Numbered from the stretch's first letter, positions 27,680 to 37,114 are shown. The stretch: 64,000 nucleotides of DNA from Chryseobacterium candidae (GCF_004916905.1 NZ_SDLV01000018.1:78983-142982), one strand, 5' to 3'. Notes: generated by a model not told the origin, from the letters alone. Program-made: numbers and translations.

Positions 27680-28660
27680 ATGGCAGAATATACTTTTCGT
27701 GAGGTAATTGCACAGGCAATGAGCGAGGAAATGCGTAAAGACGAATCCATCTATCTGATGGGGGAGGAAGTTGCAGAATATAATGGTGCATATAAAGCTT
27801 CAAAAGGAATGCTGGATGAATTTGGTCCGAAAAGAGTAATTGATACACCGATTGCAGAACTTGGATTTACTGGAATCTCTGTGGGAGCAGCAATGAATGG
27901 CAACAGACCCATTGTAGAATTTATGACATTCAATTTCTCATTGGTAGGAATTGATCAGATTATCAATAATGCGGCGAAAATCCGTCAGATGAGTGGAGGA
28001 CAGTGGAATTGCCCAATCGTTTTCCGTGGACCTACTGCTTCTGCAGGACAATTAGGCGCAACTCACTCTCAGGCTTTCGAAGGCTGGTTTGCCAACTGTC
28101 CGGGACTTAAAGTGGTAGTACCTTCTAACCCATACGATGCAAAAGGATTATTGAAAACGGCAATCCAGGATAATGACCCTGTTATTTTCATGGAATCCGA
28201 GCAGATGTATGGAGATAAAATGGAAATTCCTGAAGAAGAATATTACTTACCAATAGGAAAAGCAGATATCAAGAGACAGGGTACAGACGTTACTTTGGTT
28301 TCTTTCGGAAAGATCATGAAGCTGGCTTTACAGGCTGCAGAAGATATGGCTAAAGAAGGAATTTCTGTAGAAGTTATTGACCTTAGAACAGTTCGTCCTC
28401 TTGATTTTGATACAATTTTAGAATCTGTAAAGAAAACAAACAGACTTGTTATTTTAGAAGAAGCCTGGCCATTTGGTTCCGTCTCTTCAGAAATTACTTA
28501 TATGGTACAGCAAAAAGCATTTGATTATTTAGATGCTCCTATCAAGAGAATTACTACTCCTGATGCACCTGCACCTTATTCTGCTGCATTATTTGCAGAG
28601 TGGTTCCCTAAACTTGAAAAAGTGAAAGAGGAAATTAAAAAAGCGATGTACGTAAAATAG
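27680..28660 (+). CDS. pdhB: pyruvate dehydrogenase E1 component, beta subunit
   Basis: 326 residues, normal family length. N-terminal TFREVIAQAMSEEMRKD with IYLMGEEVAEYNGAYK (Glu that contacts the thiamine ring), then IDTPIAELGFTGISVGAA and MTFNFSLVGIDQIINNAAKIRQMS, and the C-terminal transketolase domain (EVIDLRTVRPLD). With the alpha subunit it decarboxylates pyruvate and hands the acetyl group to E2. No pdhA or pdhC lies in this window, so the complex is encoded at separate loci. Own promoter and terminator. Confidence 0.95.
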   Translation: MAEYTFREVIAQAMSEEMRKDESIYLMGEEVAEYNGAYKASKGMLDEFGPKRVIDTPIAELGFTGISVGAAMNGNRPIVEFMTFNFSLVGIDQIINNAAKIRQMSGGQWNCPIVFRGPTASAGQLGATHSQAFEGWFANCPGLKVVVPSNPYDAKGLLKTAIQDNDPVIFMESEQMYGDKMEIPEEEYYLPIGKADIKRQGTDVTLVSFGKIMKLALQAAEDMAKEGISVEVIDLRTVRPLDFDTILESVKKTNRLVILEEAWPFGSVSSEITYMVQQKAFDYLDAPIKRITTPDAPAPYSAALFAEWFPKLEKVKEEIKKAMYVK

Positions 28661-28669
28661 TTATAGAGA

Positions 28670-28693
28670 AAAACTTCCGAAAGGAAGTTTTTT
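28670..28693 (+). terminator. rho-independent terminator of pdhB
   Basis: AACTTCC / GGAAGTT stem with GAAA loop, then T run. Confidence 0.85.
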
Positions 28694-28741
28694 CATTTAT
28701 TATATTTATGAAGAAAAATTCTTGACGTCATAAAATTAGTA

Positions 28742-28749
28742 TAAATTTG
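28742..28749 (+). promoter_or_regulatory. TAnnTTTG promoter element, kup
   Basis: TAAATTTG 25 bases before the ATG at 28775. A TTGAC at 28722 could be the -33 element. Confidence 0.55.
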
Positions 28750-28774
28750 CGCCTTTAAAATAAATTAAGCTGAT

Positions 28775-30769
28775 ATGGCAGAAGTTACAGAAGATGGTTA
28801 CCACTTCGACATAAAGAAACTTTCCTTCATGGGAGTTTTAGTGTCTCTAGGAATTGTTTTTGGAGATATTGGTACCTCTCCGCTTTACGTAATGAAAGCA
28901 ATTGTGAATGCAAGGTCCGAGGGAAGCAATATGCCTTTCAATGAGTACATAGAAGGAGCTCTTTCCTGTATTATCTGGACTCTTACCCTGCAGACCACAA
29001 TCAAATATGTGATCATTGCTTTGAGAGCAGATAACAAAGGTGAGGGTGGTATTCTTGCATTGTTTTCATTAGTAAGAAACCTTAAGAAAGGATGGTTGTA
29101 CCTCATAGCAATCATTGGTGCTGCGGCGCTTATTGCAGACGGAGTAATCACCCCTTCACTGACAGTAATGTCAGCTATTGAAGGTCTTGAAATCTATAAC
29201 CCGCACACCCCTGTTGTGCCTATTACCATTGGAATTCTGATTGCCATTTTTGTGGTGCAGCAATTCGGGACCAGCTTTATCGGGAAGTTTTTTGGTCCTA
29301 TAATGGTGGTTTGGTTTCTGGTATTGGGAGGCCTGGGAGTAATGCACCTAAGTGAAAATTTTGAGATTTTAAGATCTTTCAATCCTTACTATGCTTACAA
29401 GCTTATTGCCAACTCTCCGAGTGCTATTGTTATTTTAGGAGCTGTTTTCCTTTGTACAACCGGAGCAGAAGCATTGTATTCCGATTTAGGACACTGTGGC
29501 GCTAAAAACATCAGAATAAGCTGGGCATTCGTTAAAATTATGCTTATCCTAAACTACCTTGGGCAGGGAGCGTGGCTTTTGACCAATCATAATAAACCAG
29601 GATTTTCTGTAGTAAACCCATTCTTTGGAATTATGCAGGAATGGATGATCATCCCGGGAGTAATTTTAGCCACTGCCGCCGCAATTATTGCCAGCCAGGC
29701 ATTGATTACAGGTTCTTTCACCATATTCTCGGAAGCAATGTCTCTTAACCTTTGGCCGAATCAGAAAATTGATTATCCTTCCGGAGTAAAAGGACAGATG
29801 TATATTCCAAGAATCAACTGGGGACTTCTTATCCTGTGTATCATTGTGGTTCTTCACTTCAGAGAGTCAGGAAAAATGGAAGCTGCTTATGGACTTTCCA
29901 TTACAGTGACCATGCTGATGACAACCGTTTTGCTGGTCTTCTGGCTGCTGAAACACAGAGTAAGCAAAGTCCTGATTCTGGTTTTCGCAATGGTTTATAT
30001 GGCAATAGAATTAGGTTTCTTCAGTGCGAATATCATCAAATTCATGGAAGGTGGATGGATCACCGTTGTATTAGCTGGTTCTATCGGAATTTCTATGTAT
30101 GCATGGTATAACGGAAGATTGATCAAAACAAGATTTATCCAGTTTGTGAAAATAGAAAAATATGTGTCTATTCTTAAAGACATGAAACTGGACGAAACCA
30201 TTCCGAAATATGCTACCAATCTGGCCTATCTGAGCAGAGCAAAAAGAAATGATGAAGTGGAATCTAAAATTATCTATTCTATCATCAAAAAACAGCCGAA
30301 AAGAGCAGATCATTACTTTATCCTGAGCATCGTAAACCAGGAAGATCCATACACTTTCAGATATACAGTAGATGAAATTCTTCCCGGAACAGTATATAAA
30401 ATCAACTTCCTTTTAGGATTTAAAGTAGACCGGAGAATCAACGATTATTTCAATATGGTTCTTAAAGACTTAATGGCAGACGGAACTATTCCATCAAGAA
30501 GCAGCCATCCATCTTTAAGAGCTCATGATATACCACCGGATCTTAAATATGTGATCATAGATAACACCTATATCAACGATATCCTTTTAACTGTTAAACA
30601 GAAGATTACACTTAATATTTACAACTTTGTGAAGTATATCGGAAGTGATGACTTTAAGGCCTGGGGAGTATCTTCTCATAACGTTGAAGTAGAATCTGCA
30701 CCCATCACAGAATTAACAGTTTATGACAATAAGATCGAGCAGTCCGGCTATTTCCGTCACAACTCGTAG
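28775..30769 (+). CDS. kup: KUP/HAK/KT family potassium transporter
   Basis: 664 residues. About twelve membrane helices in the first 450 residues and a hydrophilic cytoplasmic C-terminal domain (about 460-664). The family signature GDIGTSPLYVMKAI lies near residue 30, followed by ADNKGEGGILALFSL and GVITPSLTVMSAIEGLE, all conserved in Kup proteins. Mediates K+ uptake across the cytoplasmic membrane, probably as H+ symport. A Fur-like regulator and OstA-like gene follow on the same strand but have their own promoter element. Confidence 0.95.
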   Translation: MAEVTEDGYHFDIKKLSFMGVLVSLGIVFGDIGTSPLYVMKAIVNARSEGSNMPFNEYIEGALSCIIWTLTLQTTIKYVIIALRADNKGEGGILALFSLVRNLKKGWLYLIAIIGAAALIADGVITPSLTVMSAIEGLEIYNPHTPVVPITIGILIAIFVVQQFGTSFIGKFFGPIMVVWFLVLGGLGVMHLSENFEILRSFNPYYAYKLIANSPSAIVILGAVFLCTTGAEALYSDLGHCGAKNIRISWAFVKIMLILNYLGQGAWLLTNHNKPGFSVVNPFFGIMQEWMIIPGVILATAAAIIASQALITGSFTIFSEAMSLNLWPNQKIDYPSGVKGQMYIPRINWGLLILCIIVVLHFRESGKMEAAYGLSITVTMLMTTVLLVFWLLKHRVSKVLILVFAMVYMAIELGFFSANIIKFMEGGWITVVLAGSIGISMYAWYNGRLIKTRFIQFVKIEKYVSILKDMKLDETIPKYATNLAYLSRAKRNDEVESKIIYSIIKKQPKRADHYFILSIVNQEDPYTFRYTVDEILPGTVYKINFLLGFKVDRRINDYFNMVLKDLMADGTIPSRSSHPSLRAHDIPPDLKYVIIDNTYINDILLTVKQKITLNIYNFVKYIGSDDFKAWGVSSHNVEVESAPITELTVYDNKIEQSGYFRHNS

Positions 30770-30811
30770 TCACTCGTATTTAACCATGCTATCTATTTAA
30801 ATAAAATTCAA

Positions 30812-30819
30812 TAAATTTG
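30812..30819 (+). promoter_or_regulatory. TAnnTTTG promoter element, Fur-like gene
   Basis: TAAATTTG 15 bases before the ATG at 30835. Confidence 0.55.
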
Positions 30820-30834
30820 TAGATAATTTTTTTA

Positions 30835-31308
30835 ATGGATACAGTACAAAAAGAAAAAAATATAGCTTTGATCAAGGATGTTTTGAGAAACTACTTATTA
30901 GAAAAGGGGTTCAGAAACACACCTGAAAGATATACGATATTGGAAGAGATTTATAATATGGATCATCACTTTAATGTTGATGATCTGTATCTTCTGATGA
31001 TGCAGAAAAAATATCATGTTTCCAAAGCAACCATTTACAACACGATTGAAATTTTCCTTGATGCAGGCTTAATCCGTAAGCATCAGTTCGGAGAAAAGAC
31101 ATTGACTTCTTCGTCTTATGAAAAGTCTTATTTTGACAAACAGCATGACCACCTGGTGATCTACAAAAAAGACTCTGATAAAGAAATTGAAGAAATTATT
31201 GAATTCTGTGACCCAAGAATCCAAGGAATCAAAGAAGCCATTGAAGAAGCATTTGGCGTAAAAATTGATTCTCATTCGCTGTATTTCTATGGCACTAAGA
31301 ATGATTAA
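30835..31308 (+). CDS. Fur family transcriptional regulator
   Basis: 157 residues. Winged-helix domain (LEKGFRNTPERYTILEEIYNM; recognition helix VSKATIYNTIEIF) and a dimerisation/metal domain (QHDHLVIYKKD ... EIIEFCDPRIQGIKEAIEEAFGVKIDSHSLYFYG). The usual structural CxxC zinc site of Fur is not evident; only FCDP has a Cys. It lies 3 bases upstream of the OstA-like gene and is cotranscribed with it. The metal sensed and the targets are unknown. Confidence 0.9.
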   Translation: MDTVQKEKNIALIKDVLRNYLLEKGFRNTPERYTILEEIYNMDHHFNVDDLYLLMMQKKYHVSKATIYNTIEIFLDAGLIRKHQFGEKTLTSSSYEKSYFDKQHDHLVIYKKDSDKEIEEIIEFCDPRIQGIKEAIEEAFGVKIDSHSLYFYGTKND

Positions 31309-31311
31309 TTA

Positions 31312-33051
31312 ATGAGAATAGCCCTTTTTCTGTTACTCTTTATTTCTACGCTCAATTTTGCGCAGGATAAAACACCTGTGAAGAGAGATCCTTATTTGCA
31401 GGCTTCTTCACCAGCTCAGCCTAAACAAGTGAGACCTGAAGATAAAGTAAAGATCATCCATGCTGACGAGATCAAGAAAAGCCCTGACAAATATGACGGG
31501 AATCAATATTTTACAGGAAATGTTCAGATTGAACACCAGGGATCTATTCTTACCGCAGATGAAGTTGTTTTGTATAATGAAGAAAACTTTGTAAAAGCAA
31601 TAGGCAATACAAGGCTTCAAAACACAGACGGGTCTGTAATCACAGCAGGTGAGATGGAATATGATGCCAATACCCAGAAAGGTGTTGCCAGAAAAAATGT
31701 AGTCCTAACGGATCCTAAACAAACCATAAAAACAGATATCCTGTACTATGACAGGCTGGCCAATCAGGCTTATTTTAATACAGGAGGCACGATTTCTGAT
31801 GGTCAGAATGTTACCTATGCCAAAGTAGGAACCTACTTTCTTAATACAAGAGTAGTGGATCTTACCGGAAATGTAAAGATTGAAACACCTCAATATACAA
31901 TAGAAGGCCCTAATATCAAGCAGAATCAGAATACAAAAATTGCTGATTTTCTAGGTCCTACAACCATTACGAGCAAAACCAATCCAAGAAACAGAATCTA
32001 TACCGAAAAAGGAACATATAAAATGGATTCCAAGGAAGCTTTTCTAACCAAAAATTCCAGGATCTTTTATAATGAGAAAATCCTTACCGGTGATGATATG
32101 TATTATAATCAGATCTCAGGGTTTGGCAAAGCAACGGGCAATGTAACCCTTGATGATCCTAAAGAAAAAAGATTTATAAAAGGAGGTTACGGGGAAATTT
32201 TTGAGAAAAAAGACTCCGCAATGATGACGAAAAATCCTTATGCTGTAAAAGCAATGGAAAAAGACTCTATCTATTTTGCCGCAGAAAAAATTATCTCTTA
32301 TCAAAGACCGGATACGTTGGATATCAAAGTCAAGAAAAGCTATCTGAGAGCCTTTAAAAAAGCCCGCATTTATAAATCCAATGCACAGGGAAGGGCAGAT
32401 TCCATTGCCTTCAATGAAACGGACGGAATTATGCATATGTATACCAACCCGATTCTATGGAGCGGTGAAAAACAGGTTACCGGAGATAAAGTGGAAGCTT
32501 ATTTCAATACGAAGACAGAAGATATTGATTCCTTAAAAGTAATAGGAAATGCCTTTGCCATCAGTAAAGTAGACTCACTTACGCTGAAAGATGAGTTCAA
32601 TCAGGTAAAAGGAAAATTCATGACGGTTTACTACGAGAAAAATGCTATTAAAGAAGCAAGAGTTGTTGGAAATGCTCAGTCCATCGTCTATGTTGATGAT
32701 ACCGATCAGGAAACCAAAAAACCGGAAAGAATAGGAATTACATTGTCTACCTGCGGAATTATCGGAGCATTGTTTGAAGAAAGAGCTTTACAAATTATTT
32801 CCTGCAGTATCGGAGCTGCTTCCGATACCTATCCGATGAGTATGATAGAACCTTCGAAAAGAAAATTCCCGGATTTTAACTGGAATACCAAAGACAGGAT
32901 CCGGAAATGGCAGGACATCCTTGTAGACAGTCCGAATAACGAAGAAATACAATATACAGCAGATAATGAGCTCTTCGATAAAGCTCAGAAAGCCATAGAT
33001 GACGAAAAAGCGAAAGAGGAAGCTAAAAAGCCCAAACGTACCAGAAAATAA
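31312..33051 (+). CDS. OstA-like (LptA/LptD-N family) exported protein
   Basis: 579 residues with a signal peptide (MRIALFLLLFISTLNFAQ). The body has repeated OstA/LptA-type beta-jelly-roll units, visible in phrases such as YFTGNVQIEHQGSILTADEV, NTDGSVITAGEMEYDAN and KIETPQYTIEGPNIKQ, spread over the first 450 residues, and a charged C-terminal tail. In Bacteroidota such proteins are thought to take part in LPS transport across the periplasm. Starts 3 bases after the Fur-like gene. Confidence 0.9.
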   Translation: MRIALFLLLFISTLNFAQDKTPVKRDPYLQASSPAQPKQVRPEDKVKIIHADEIKKSPDKYDGNQYFTGNVQIEHQGSILTADEVVLYNEENFVKAIGNTRLQNTDGSVITAGEMEYDANTQKGVARKNVVLTDPKQTIKTDILYYDRLANQAYFNTGGTISDGQNVTYAKVGTYFLNTRVVDLTGNVKIETPQYTIEGPNIKQNQNTKIADFLGPTTITSKTNPRNRIYTEKGTYKMDSKEAFLTKNSRIFYNEKILTGDDMYYNQISGFGKATGNVTLDDPKEKRFIKGGYGEIFEKKDSAMMTKNPYAVKAMEKDSIYFAAEKIISYQRPDTLDIKVKKSYLRAFKKARIYKSNAQGRADSIAFNETDGIMHMYTNPILWSGEKQVTGDKVEAYFNTKTEDIDSLKVIGNAFAISKVDSLTLKDEFNQVKGKFMTVYYEKNAIKEARVVGNAQSIVYVDDTDQETKKPERIGITLSTCGIIGALFEERALQIISCSIGAASDTYPMSMIEPSKRKFPDFNWNTKDRIRKWQDILVDSPNNEEIQYTADNELFDKAQKAIDDEKAKEEAKKPKRTRK

Positions 33052-33055
33052 TAGA

Positions 33056-33083
33056 AAAGACCAGTAACTCACTGGTCTTTTTT
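33056..33083 (+). terminator. rho-independent terminator of the Fur-OstA operon
   Basis: Ten-pair stem AAAGACCAGT / ACTGGTCTTT, loop AACTC, then T. Confidence 0.88.
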
Positions 33084-33116
33084 GTGGATTAATTTCAGCG
33101 TTTAATGAATCTTTTA

Positions 33117-33124
33117 TAGCTTTG
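33117..33124 (+). promoter_or_regulatory. TAnnTTTG promoter element, class III aminotransferase gene
   Basis: TAGCTTTG 18 bases before the ATG at 33143. Confidence 0.45.
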
Positions 33125-33142
33125 CTGAAATTTTTGTAGACA

Positions 33143-34324
33143 ATGGAAATGCATAAAGATTTTTTTACATATCAGGCTCAAACCACCAAGTTTGCTGCTG
33201 GTTTTGAAGTGGAAAAAGCAGTAGGAAGTTATATTTACGGTACAGATGGAAAGAAATATCTTGACTTTGTAGCAGGAGTTTCTGCCAATACGCTGGGACA
33301 TTCACATCCTAAAATAGTGGATGCCATTAAAGAACAGACCGATAAATATCTTCACGTAATGGTTTACGGAGAATATGCGCAGGAAAAACCTGTTGCATTA
33401 TGCAGACTGCTTGCAGAAGCTACTCCGGATCCACTGGAAGTTACTTACCTTGTAAATAGTGGTGCAGAAGCCATTGACGGAAGCTTAAAACTGGCCAAAA
33501 GATATACCGGAAGAGAAGAAATTGTTTCCTTTAAAAATTCTTACCACGGAAATACTCACGGAGCTTTAAGTGTTTCCGGAAATGAAACGCACAAGAGAGA
33601 ATTCCGTCCTTTATTACCAATGGTTTCTTTTATTGAATTTAACAATGAAAAAGACTTCGGTAAAATCACGGAGAAGACTGCTTGTGTTATCCTTGAAACC
33701 ATTCAGGGAGCAGCAGGGTTTCTGGTTCCTGATAACGACTACCTGATCAAGCTCAAGAAAAGATGTGAAGAAGTAGGAGCGCTTTTAATTTTGGATGAAA
33801 TACAGCCGGGATTTGGAAGAACAGGGAAGTTATTCTCTTTTGAACACTTCGGAATTGTGCCGGATATTCTTGTCATGGGAAAAGGAATGGGAGGCGGAGT
33901 TCCTGTAGGAGCTTTTATGAGCTCCAGAGAAATCATGGAAACCCTTTCACATTCGCCTAAATTGGGCCACATTACTACTTTTGGAGGAAATCCACTCATT
34001 GCAGCGGCAAGTTATGCCACATTAAAAGAAGTTCTGGAAAGCGGTTTAATGAACGAAGTAGAGGAAAAAGAGAAGTTGTTCAGGGAACTTTTGGTTCACC
34101 CTAAAATCAAAAATATCAATGGTAAAGGCTTGATGCTTGCCGTAAACTTAGGAACTCCTGAATACACGCTGGAAGTAGCTAAAAAATGTATGGAAAGAGG
34201 GCTTATTGTTTTCTGGCAGCTGTACAGAAATGAATACCTGAGAATATCTCCGCCTCTTACATTATCTCTGGACGAAATCAGAGAAGGATGCCAGATTATT
34301 CTTGATATACTGAATGAAAATTAA
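33143..34324 (+). CDS. class III PLP-dependent aminotransferase (ornithine/acetylornithine type)
   Basis: 393 residues, fold type I. Conserved segments: FVAGVSANTLGHSHPKIVDA, LVNSGAEAIDGSLKLAKRYTGR (PLP phosphate site), SYHGNTHGALSVSG, LILDEIQPGFGRTGKLF (Asp that binds the PLP pyridine) and MGKGMGGGVPVGA (Schiff-base Lys). The family includes acetylornithine, ornithine and 4-aminobutyrate aminotransferases; no arginine or proline pathway gene is near, so the substrate is undecided. A second ATG two codons in (33149) is an alternative start. Confidence 0.9.
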   Translation: MEMHKDFFTYQAQTTKFAAGFEVEKAVGSYIYGTDGKKYLDFVAGVSANTLGHSHPKIVDAIKEQTDKYLHVMVYGEYAQEKPVALCRLLAEATPDPLEVTYLVNSGAEAIDGSLKLAKRYTGREEIVSFKNSYHGNTHGALSVSGNETHKREFRPLLPMVSFIEFNNEKDFGKITEKTACVILETIQGAAGFLVPDNDYLIKLKKRCEEVGALLILDEIQPGFGRTGKLFSFEHFGIVPDILVMGKGMGGGVPVGAFMSSREIMETLSHSPKLGHITTFGGNPLIAAASYATLKEVLESGLMNEVEEKEKLFRELLVHPKIKNINGKGLMLAVNLGTPEYTLEVAKKCMERGLIVFWQLYRNEYLRISPPLTLSLDEIREGCQIILDILNEN

Positions 34325-34330
34325 AAATAA

Positions 34331-34358
34331 AATCTCTCTGTAAATGAGAGATTTTTTT
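34331..34358 (+). terminator. rho-independent terminator after the aminotransferase gene
   Basis: AATCTCTC / GAGAGATT stem (34331-34338, 34346-34353) followed by seven T. Confidence 0.88.
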
Positions 34359-34512
34359 ATTTTTTGCATGGTAATTTTTAGCTTTAAAATATAACACCGC
34401 AGTGATTCAAATTCCGTGATAAATATCATGCAGATTCTATAAAAAAGTAATTGTTTTTTTGCGTAATAAAAAAATTAATTTATATATTGCGGGACGATAA
34501 AACAAAGATTAT

Positions 34513-34899
34513 ATGGCGAAACATAAAGTCCATTACGAATTTCCAATGCACTGTTTATCAGAGATTTTATATGAATATCTGGCAACTGCAGAGGGATTGT
34601 CTGAATGGTTTGCGGATGAGGTAACAGAGAAAGGCGATGATTTCTTTTTTAGCTGGGGTGGAGGTCCTGCTGAGAAGGCCACTTTGATCAGATATAAGCC
34701 TGAAGGTTTCGTGCGTTTCAGATGGGAAGAAGATGAAGGAACAAAAAATTTCTTTGAAATGACTATCACAATTGATGATATTACAGAAGACCTTGCTTTA
34801 AATATTACAGATTTCTGTGAAGAAGGTGATGAAGAGGAAAATGCAATGTATTGGGAAAATCTTATCGAAAACCTTAGAATAAAACTAGGTGCGGCATAA
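34513..34899 (+). CDS. START-like domain protein (SRPBCC fold)
   Basis: 128 residues, one helix-grip domain: YEFPMHCLSEILYEYLATAEGLSEWFADEV, then beta strands (FFFSWGGGPAEKATLIRYKP, FVRFRWEED) and a long C-terminal helix (YWENLIENLRIKLG). It matches the conserved flavobacterial START-like family, which is related to AHSA1-type proteins. Cytoplasmic, acidic. It may bind a hydrophobic ligand or protein partner. The aminotransferase-IV-like gene follows after a hairpin. Confidence 0.88.
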   Translation: MAKHKVHYEFPMHCLSEILYEYLATAEGLSEWFADEVTEKGDDFFFSWGGGPAEKATLIRYKPEGFVRFRWEEDEGTKNFFEMTITIDDITEDLALNITDFCEEGDEEENAMYWENLIENLRIKLGAA

Positions 34900-34927
34900 T
34901 ACCGGGCTATAGGAAATGATAAAACTG

Positions 34928-34957
34928 ATGAACGATTTATCGTTCATTATTTTTTTG
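34928..34957 (+). terminator. rho-independent terminator after the START-like gene
   Basis: Nine-pair stem ATGAACGAT / ATCGTTCAT with a TT loop, then TATTTTTTT. Confidence 0.85.
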
Positions 34958-34977
34958 TAAATAAATTACATCAAAAA

Positions 34978-35793
34978 TTGGAAAATCAATATTTTACATC
35001 AGACGAGTTAAATGTAAAGAACAGAGCTTTTCTTTGGGGAGACTCAGTAAAAGTTTCTTTCTTGGTAAGAAATGGTAGATTGATCATGGACGAAGAGTGC
35101 TATTTTTTTCTGATGGCTTCCATGAGAAAGATGAGACTTAATATTCCTTTGACGTACACCCTGGAGTTTTTCCAGACTCTTTTTCAAAAAGAAATTATTG
35201 AAAGTAAAGGAGTAGAAAATGGAATTATCAATTTTCAGGTGTTCAGAAATGATGATGGAGTAACACTAGCGAAATCTTCTGTTTCCTATTTTTACGAAGT
35301 GACGGAAATAGCGGATGTACTTGCTGTTCATCAGAGACCTCTTGAATTGGATTTGATTAAAGAAATCAACGTTAATAATAACCTTTTAAGCAACATCAGA
35401 GTTCACTGTCCGGAAAATATCTACGGGGTAATTTATGCCCAGGAAAATGACCTTGACGATGTGATTCTTCTGAATCCAAACAAAAGAATAGCGCGTACCA
35501 CAGCCGGAAATCTTCTCTTTTTAGAGAGCGACGTTATCAAAGTACCAAAGCAGACAGAAGGAGCTTACATTTCTCCTCTGATGGAAAACTTTGTTACTTT
35601 TTTACACAAAAATAACCTTGCTGATATTCAGGAACACGAGATTATCGCTTTTGAATCCCAGAAGGCTGAAGAAATTTTAATGATTTCTGATGAGAAAGGT
35701 ATATTTTCCGTAGGTAAGATAAGAAACAAAACTTTTGAAACGACCCGCTTCTCCGAGCTGGTAGAAAGCTGGAAACAAAGTTTTAATCAATAG
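34978..35793 (+). CDS. aminotransferase class IV-like protein, catalytic Lys apparently replaced
   Basis: 271 residues; start is TTG at 34978 since no ATG or GTG precedes in frame. N-terminal NRAFLWGDSVKVSFLVRNGRL matches the class IV pattern (R-x-F-x-x-G-D). The region SNIRVHCPENIYGVIYAQENDLDDVILLN aligns with the family segment holding the PLP Lys (for example LKTLNxLxxVLA); here the Lys position appears to be Arg141. The later motif VTE-like region reads IARTTAGNLLF. It could be an inactive relative of aminodeoxychorismate lyase or branched-chain aminotransferase. Function uncertain. Confidence 0.75.
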   Translation: MENQYFTSDELNVKNRAFLWGDSVKVSFLVRNGRLIMDEECYFFLMASMRKMRLNIPLTYTLEFFQTLFQKEIIESKGVENGIINFQVFRNDDGVTLAKSSVSYFYEVTEIADVLAVHQRPLELDLIKEINVNNNLLSNIRVHCPENIYGVIYAQENDLDDVILLNPNKRIARTTAGNLLFLESDVIKVPKQTEGAYISPLMENFVTFLHKNNLADIQEHEIIAFESQKAEEILMISDEKGIFSVGKIRNKTFETTRFSELVESWKQSFNQ

Positions 35794-35802
35794 AAATTGA
35801 CA

Positions 35803-35848
35803 AACCCGGTAAACAACAAAGTTCCAGAAGTCCTTTACCGGGTTTTAT
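35803..35848. terminator. bidirectional terminator between convergent genes
   Basis: Eleven-pair stem AACCCGGTAAA / TTTACCGGGTT with a 20-base loop and flanking A/T runs, between the aminotransferase-like and amidase genes. Confidence 0.75.
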
Positions 35849-35877
35849 TCTGAGTAAATCAGAAATTGTTTCTTTAT

Positions 35878-36459
35878 TTAATATTCGTTGATAATCTCAA
35901 CAAATTTCTGTGCGATTTCTTTCTGCCCCTTTTCACTGGTAATATAATTCCTGTTGTCGGAATTATTAATGAAGCCAAGCTCTACCAATACAGCAGGTGC
36001 TTTGGTCTCTCTTAGCATGTGAAGATTACGCTCCTCAATTTTACAGGCATTGAATTTCTTGTAGATTTTTCCGGCCAGTTCCTTTGAAACGTCAGAATTC
36101 TGAACGTAAACTTCAAATCCGTTGTCAGATCTTTCTTTTTGCGGAGAACTGTTAACGTGAAGGGAAAGGACCATTTCAGGGTTCAGCCTATTGATCAGAT
36201 CTGTTCTTTCAGTAAGGGTAGGAGAACTGTCTGAATCCCTTGTTAGAATAATTTCATATTTATTCTGGTTTTCATTGATTTTCCGGATTTCCTTAGCAAT
36301 GCTTAATGAAATATTTTTTTCCAGAATTTCACCATAAACAGCCCCAAAATCATTTCCGCCATGTCCGGCATCAATGACAATATATTTTTTATTGGTAGGA
36401 GTAAATGATAAAAACGCTGTAGAAACTATTGATAAAGCAAGTAGGGTAATACCTTTCAT
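35878..36459 (-). CDS. N-acetylmuramoyl-L-alanine amidase (Amidase_3)
   Basis: 193 residues with an N-terminal signal (MKGITLLALSIVSTAFLSF). Zinc-site motifs are complete: DAGHGGNDFG (His), GEILEKNISL (Glu), LSLHVNSSP (His) and the catalytic Glu in VLVELGFINN. It cleaves the amide bond between MurNAc and the stem peptide in the periplasm. Short form without an AMIN or SPOR domain. It follows the AlgH gene on the same strand after about 100 bases. Confidence 0.93.
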   Translation of the reverse strand: MKGITLLALSIVSTAFLSFTPTNKKYIVIDAGHGGNDFGAVYGEILEKNISLSIAKEIRKINENQNKYEIILTRDSDSSPTLTERTDLINRLNPEMVLSLHVNSSPQKERSDNGFEVYVQNSDVSKELAGKIYKKFNACKIEERNLHMLRETKAPAVLVELGFINNSDNRNYITSEKGQKEIAQKFVEIINEY

Positions 36460-36562
36460 ATCAGTGATTTTGGTTTTCCAAAGAACGGAAAAACTTTCTT
36501 TAAAATTGGTTAAGATAATCTTAAAGTTTGTTAATTTTCGGAATAATATGAAAAATATACAT

Positions 36563-37111
36563 TTAATTTAGTGATATGTCTTCAGGTGAATTGGCCCAGA
36601 GAAGAAATTCCCCTCCAAGATTCTGCATAATAGACTTCCAGAGTGTCTGATCATTGGGAAGGGTATAATCAAGATTATAGACATCCACAACCGTCCACAT
36701 TTTCCTTTGAACCTCCGTATCCAGCTGATTAGGAGACCAGCCAGAGTATCCCGAAAATATTTTAATGTGTTCAATATCAAGTTCACCGCTTAAAACCGCA
36801 TTAATGATCCGCTCAATATCTTCTGTAAGGTAGTATTCATCAGTAATGTCTGTATAAATTTCTGTAACTCTTTTGCCTTTTACAATGAAGAATACCTTGT
36901 CATTTTCTACAGGTCCTCCATCATATACCTCAATTTTAAAGTCAAAAAAATCTTTGAATTTGCTACTCATCTGGCTGTTCTTTTTATTCAATATCAAACC
37001 AAATGCACCACTTTCATTATGTTCAATAACCAATACTACTGATCTTGAAAAAATATCACCGGAAATGTCGGGTGTCGAGATTAATATTTTACCTTTGTAT
37101 GAGTGATTCAT
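36563..37111 (-). CDS. YqgE/AlgH family protein
   Basis: 182 residues from the ATG at 37111 (MNHSYKGKILISTPDISGDIF). A longer in-frame extension to 37204 overlaps pdxH and is ruled out by the promoter element at 37115-37122. Family motifs: FSRSVVLVIEHNESGAFGLILNK, YDGGPVENDKVFFI and IFSGYSGWSPNQLDTE. Cytoplasmic; role unknown although the family is conserved. It has an apparently leaderless start and is divergent from pdxH. Confidence 0.93.
   Translation of the reverse strand: MNHSYKGKILISTPDISGDIFSRSVVLVIEHNESGAFGLILNKKNSQMSSKFKDFFDFKIEVYDGGPVENDKVFFIVKGKRVTEIYTDITDEYYLTEDIERIINAVLSGELDIEHIKIFSGYSGWSPNQLDTEVQRKMWTVVDVYNLDYTLPNDQTLWKSIMQNLGGEFLLWANSPEDISLN
37090..37097 (+). promoter_or_regulatory. 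TAnnTTTG promoter element, pdxH
   Basis: TACCTTTG on the + strand, inside the first codons of the divergent AlgH gene and 38 bases before the ATG at 37136. Confidence 0.5.
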
Positions 37112-37114
37112 ACT

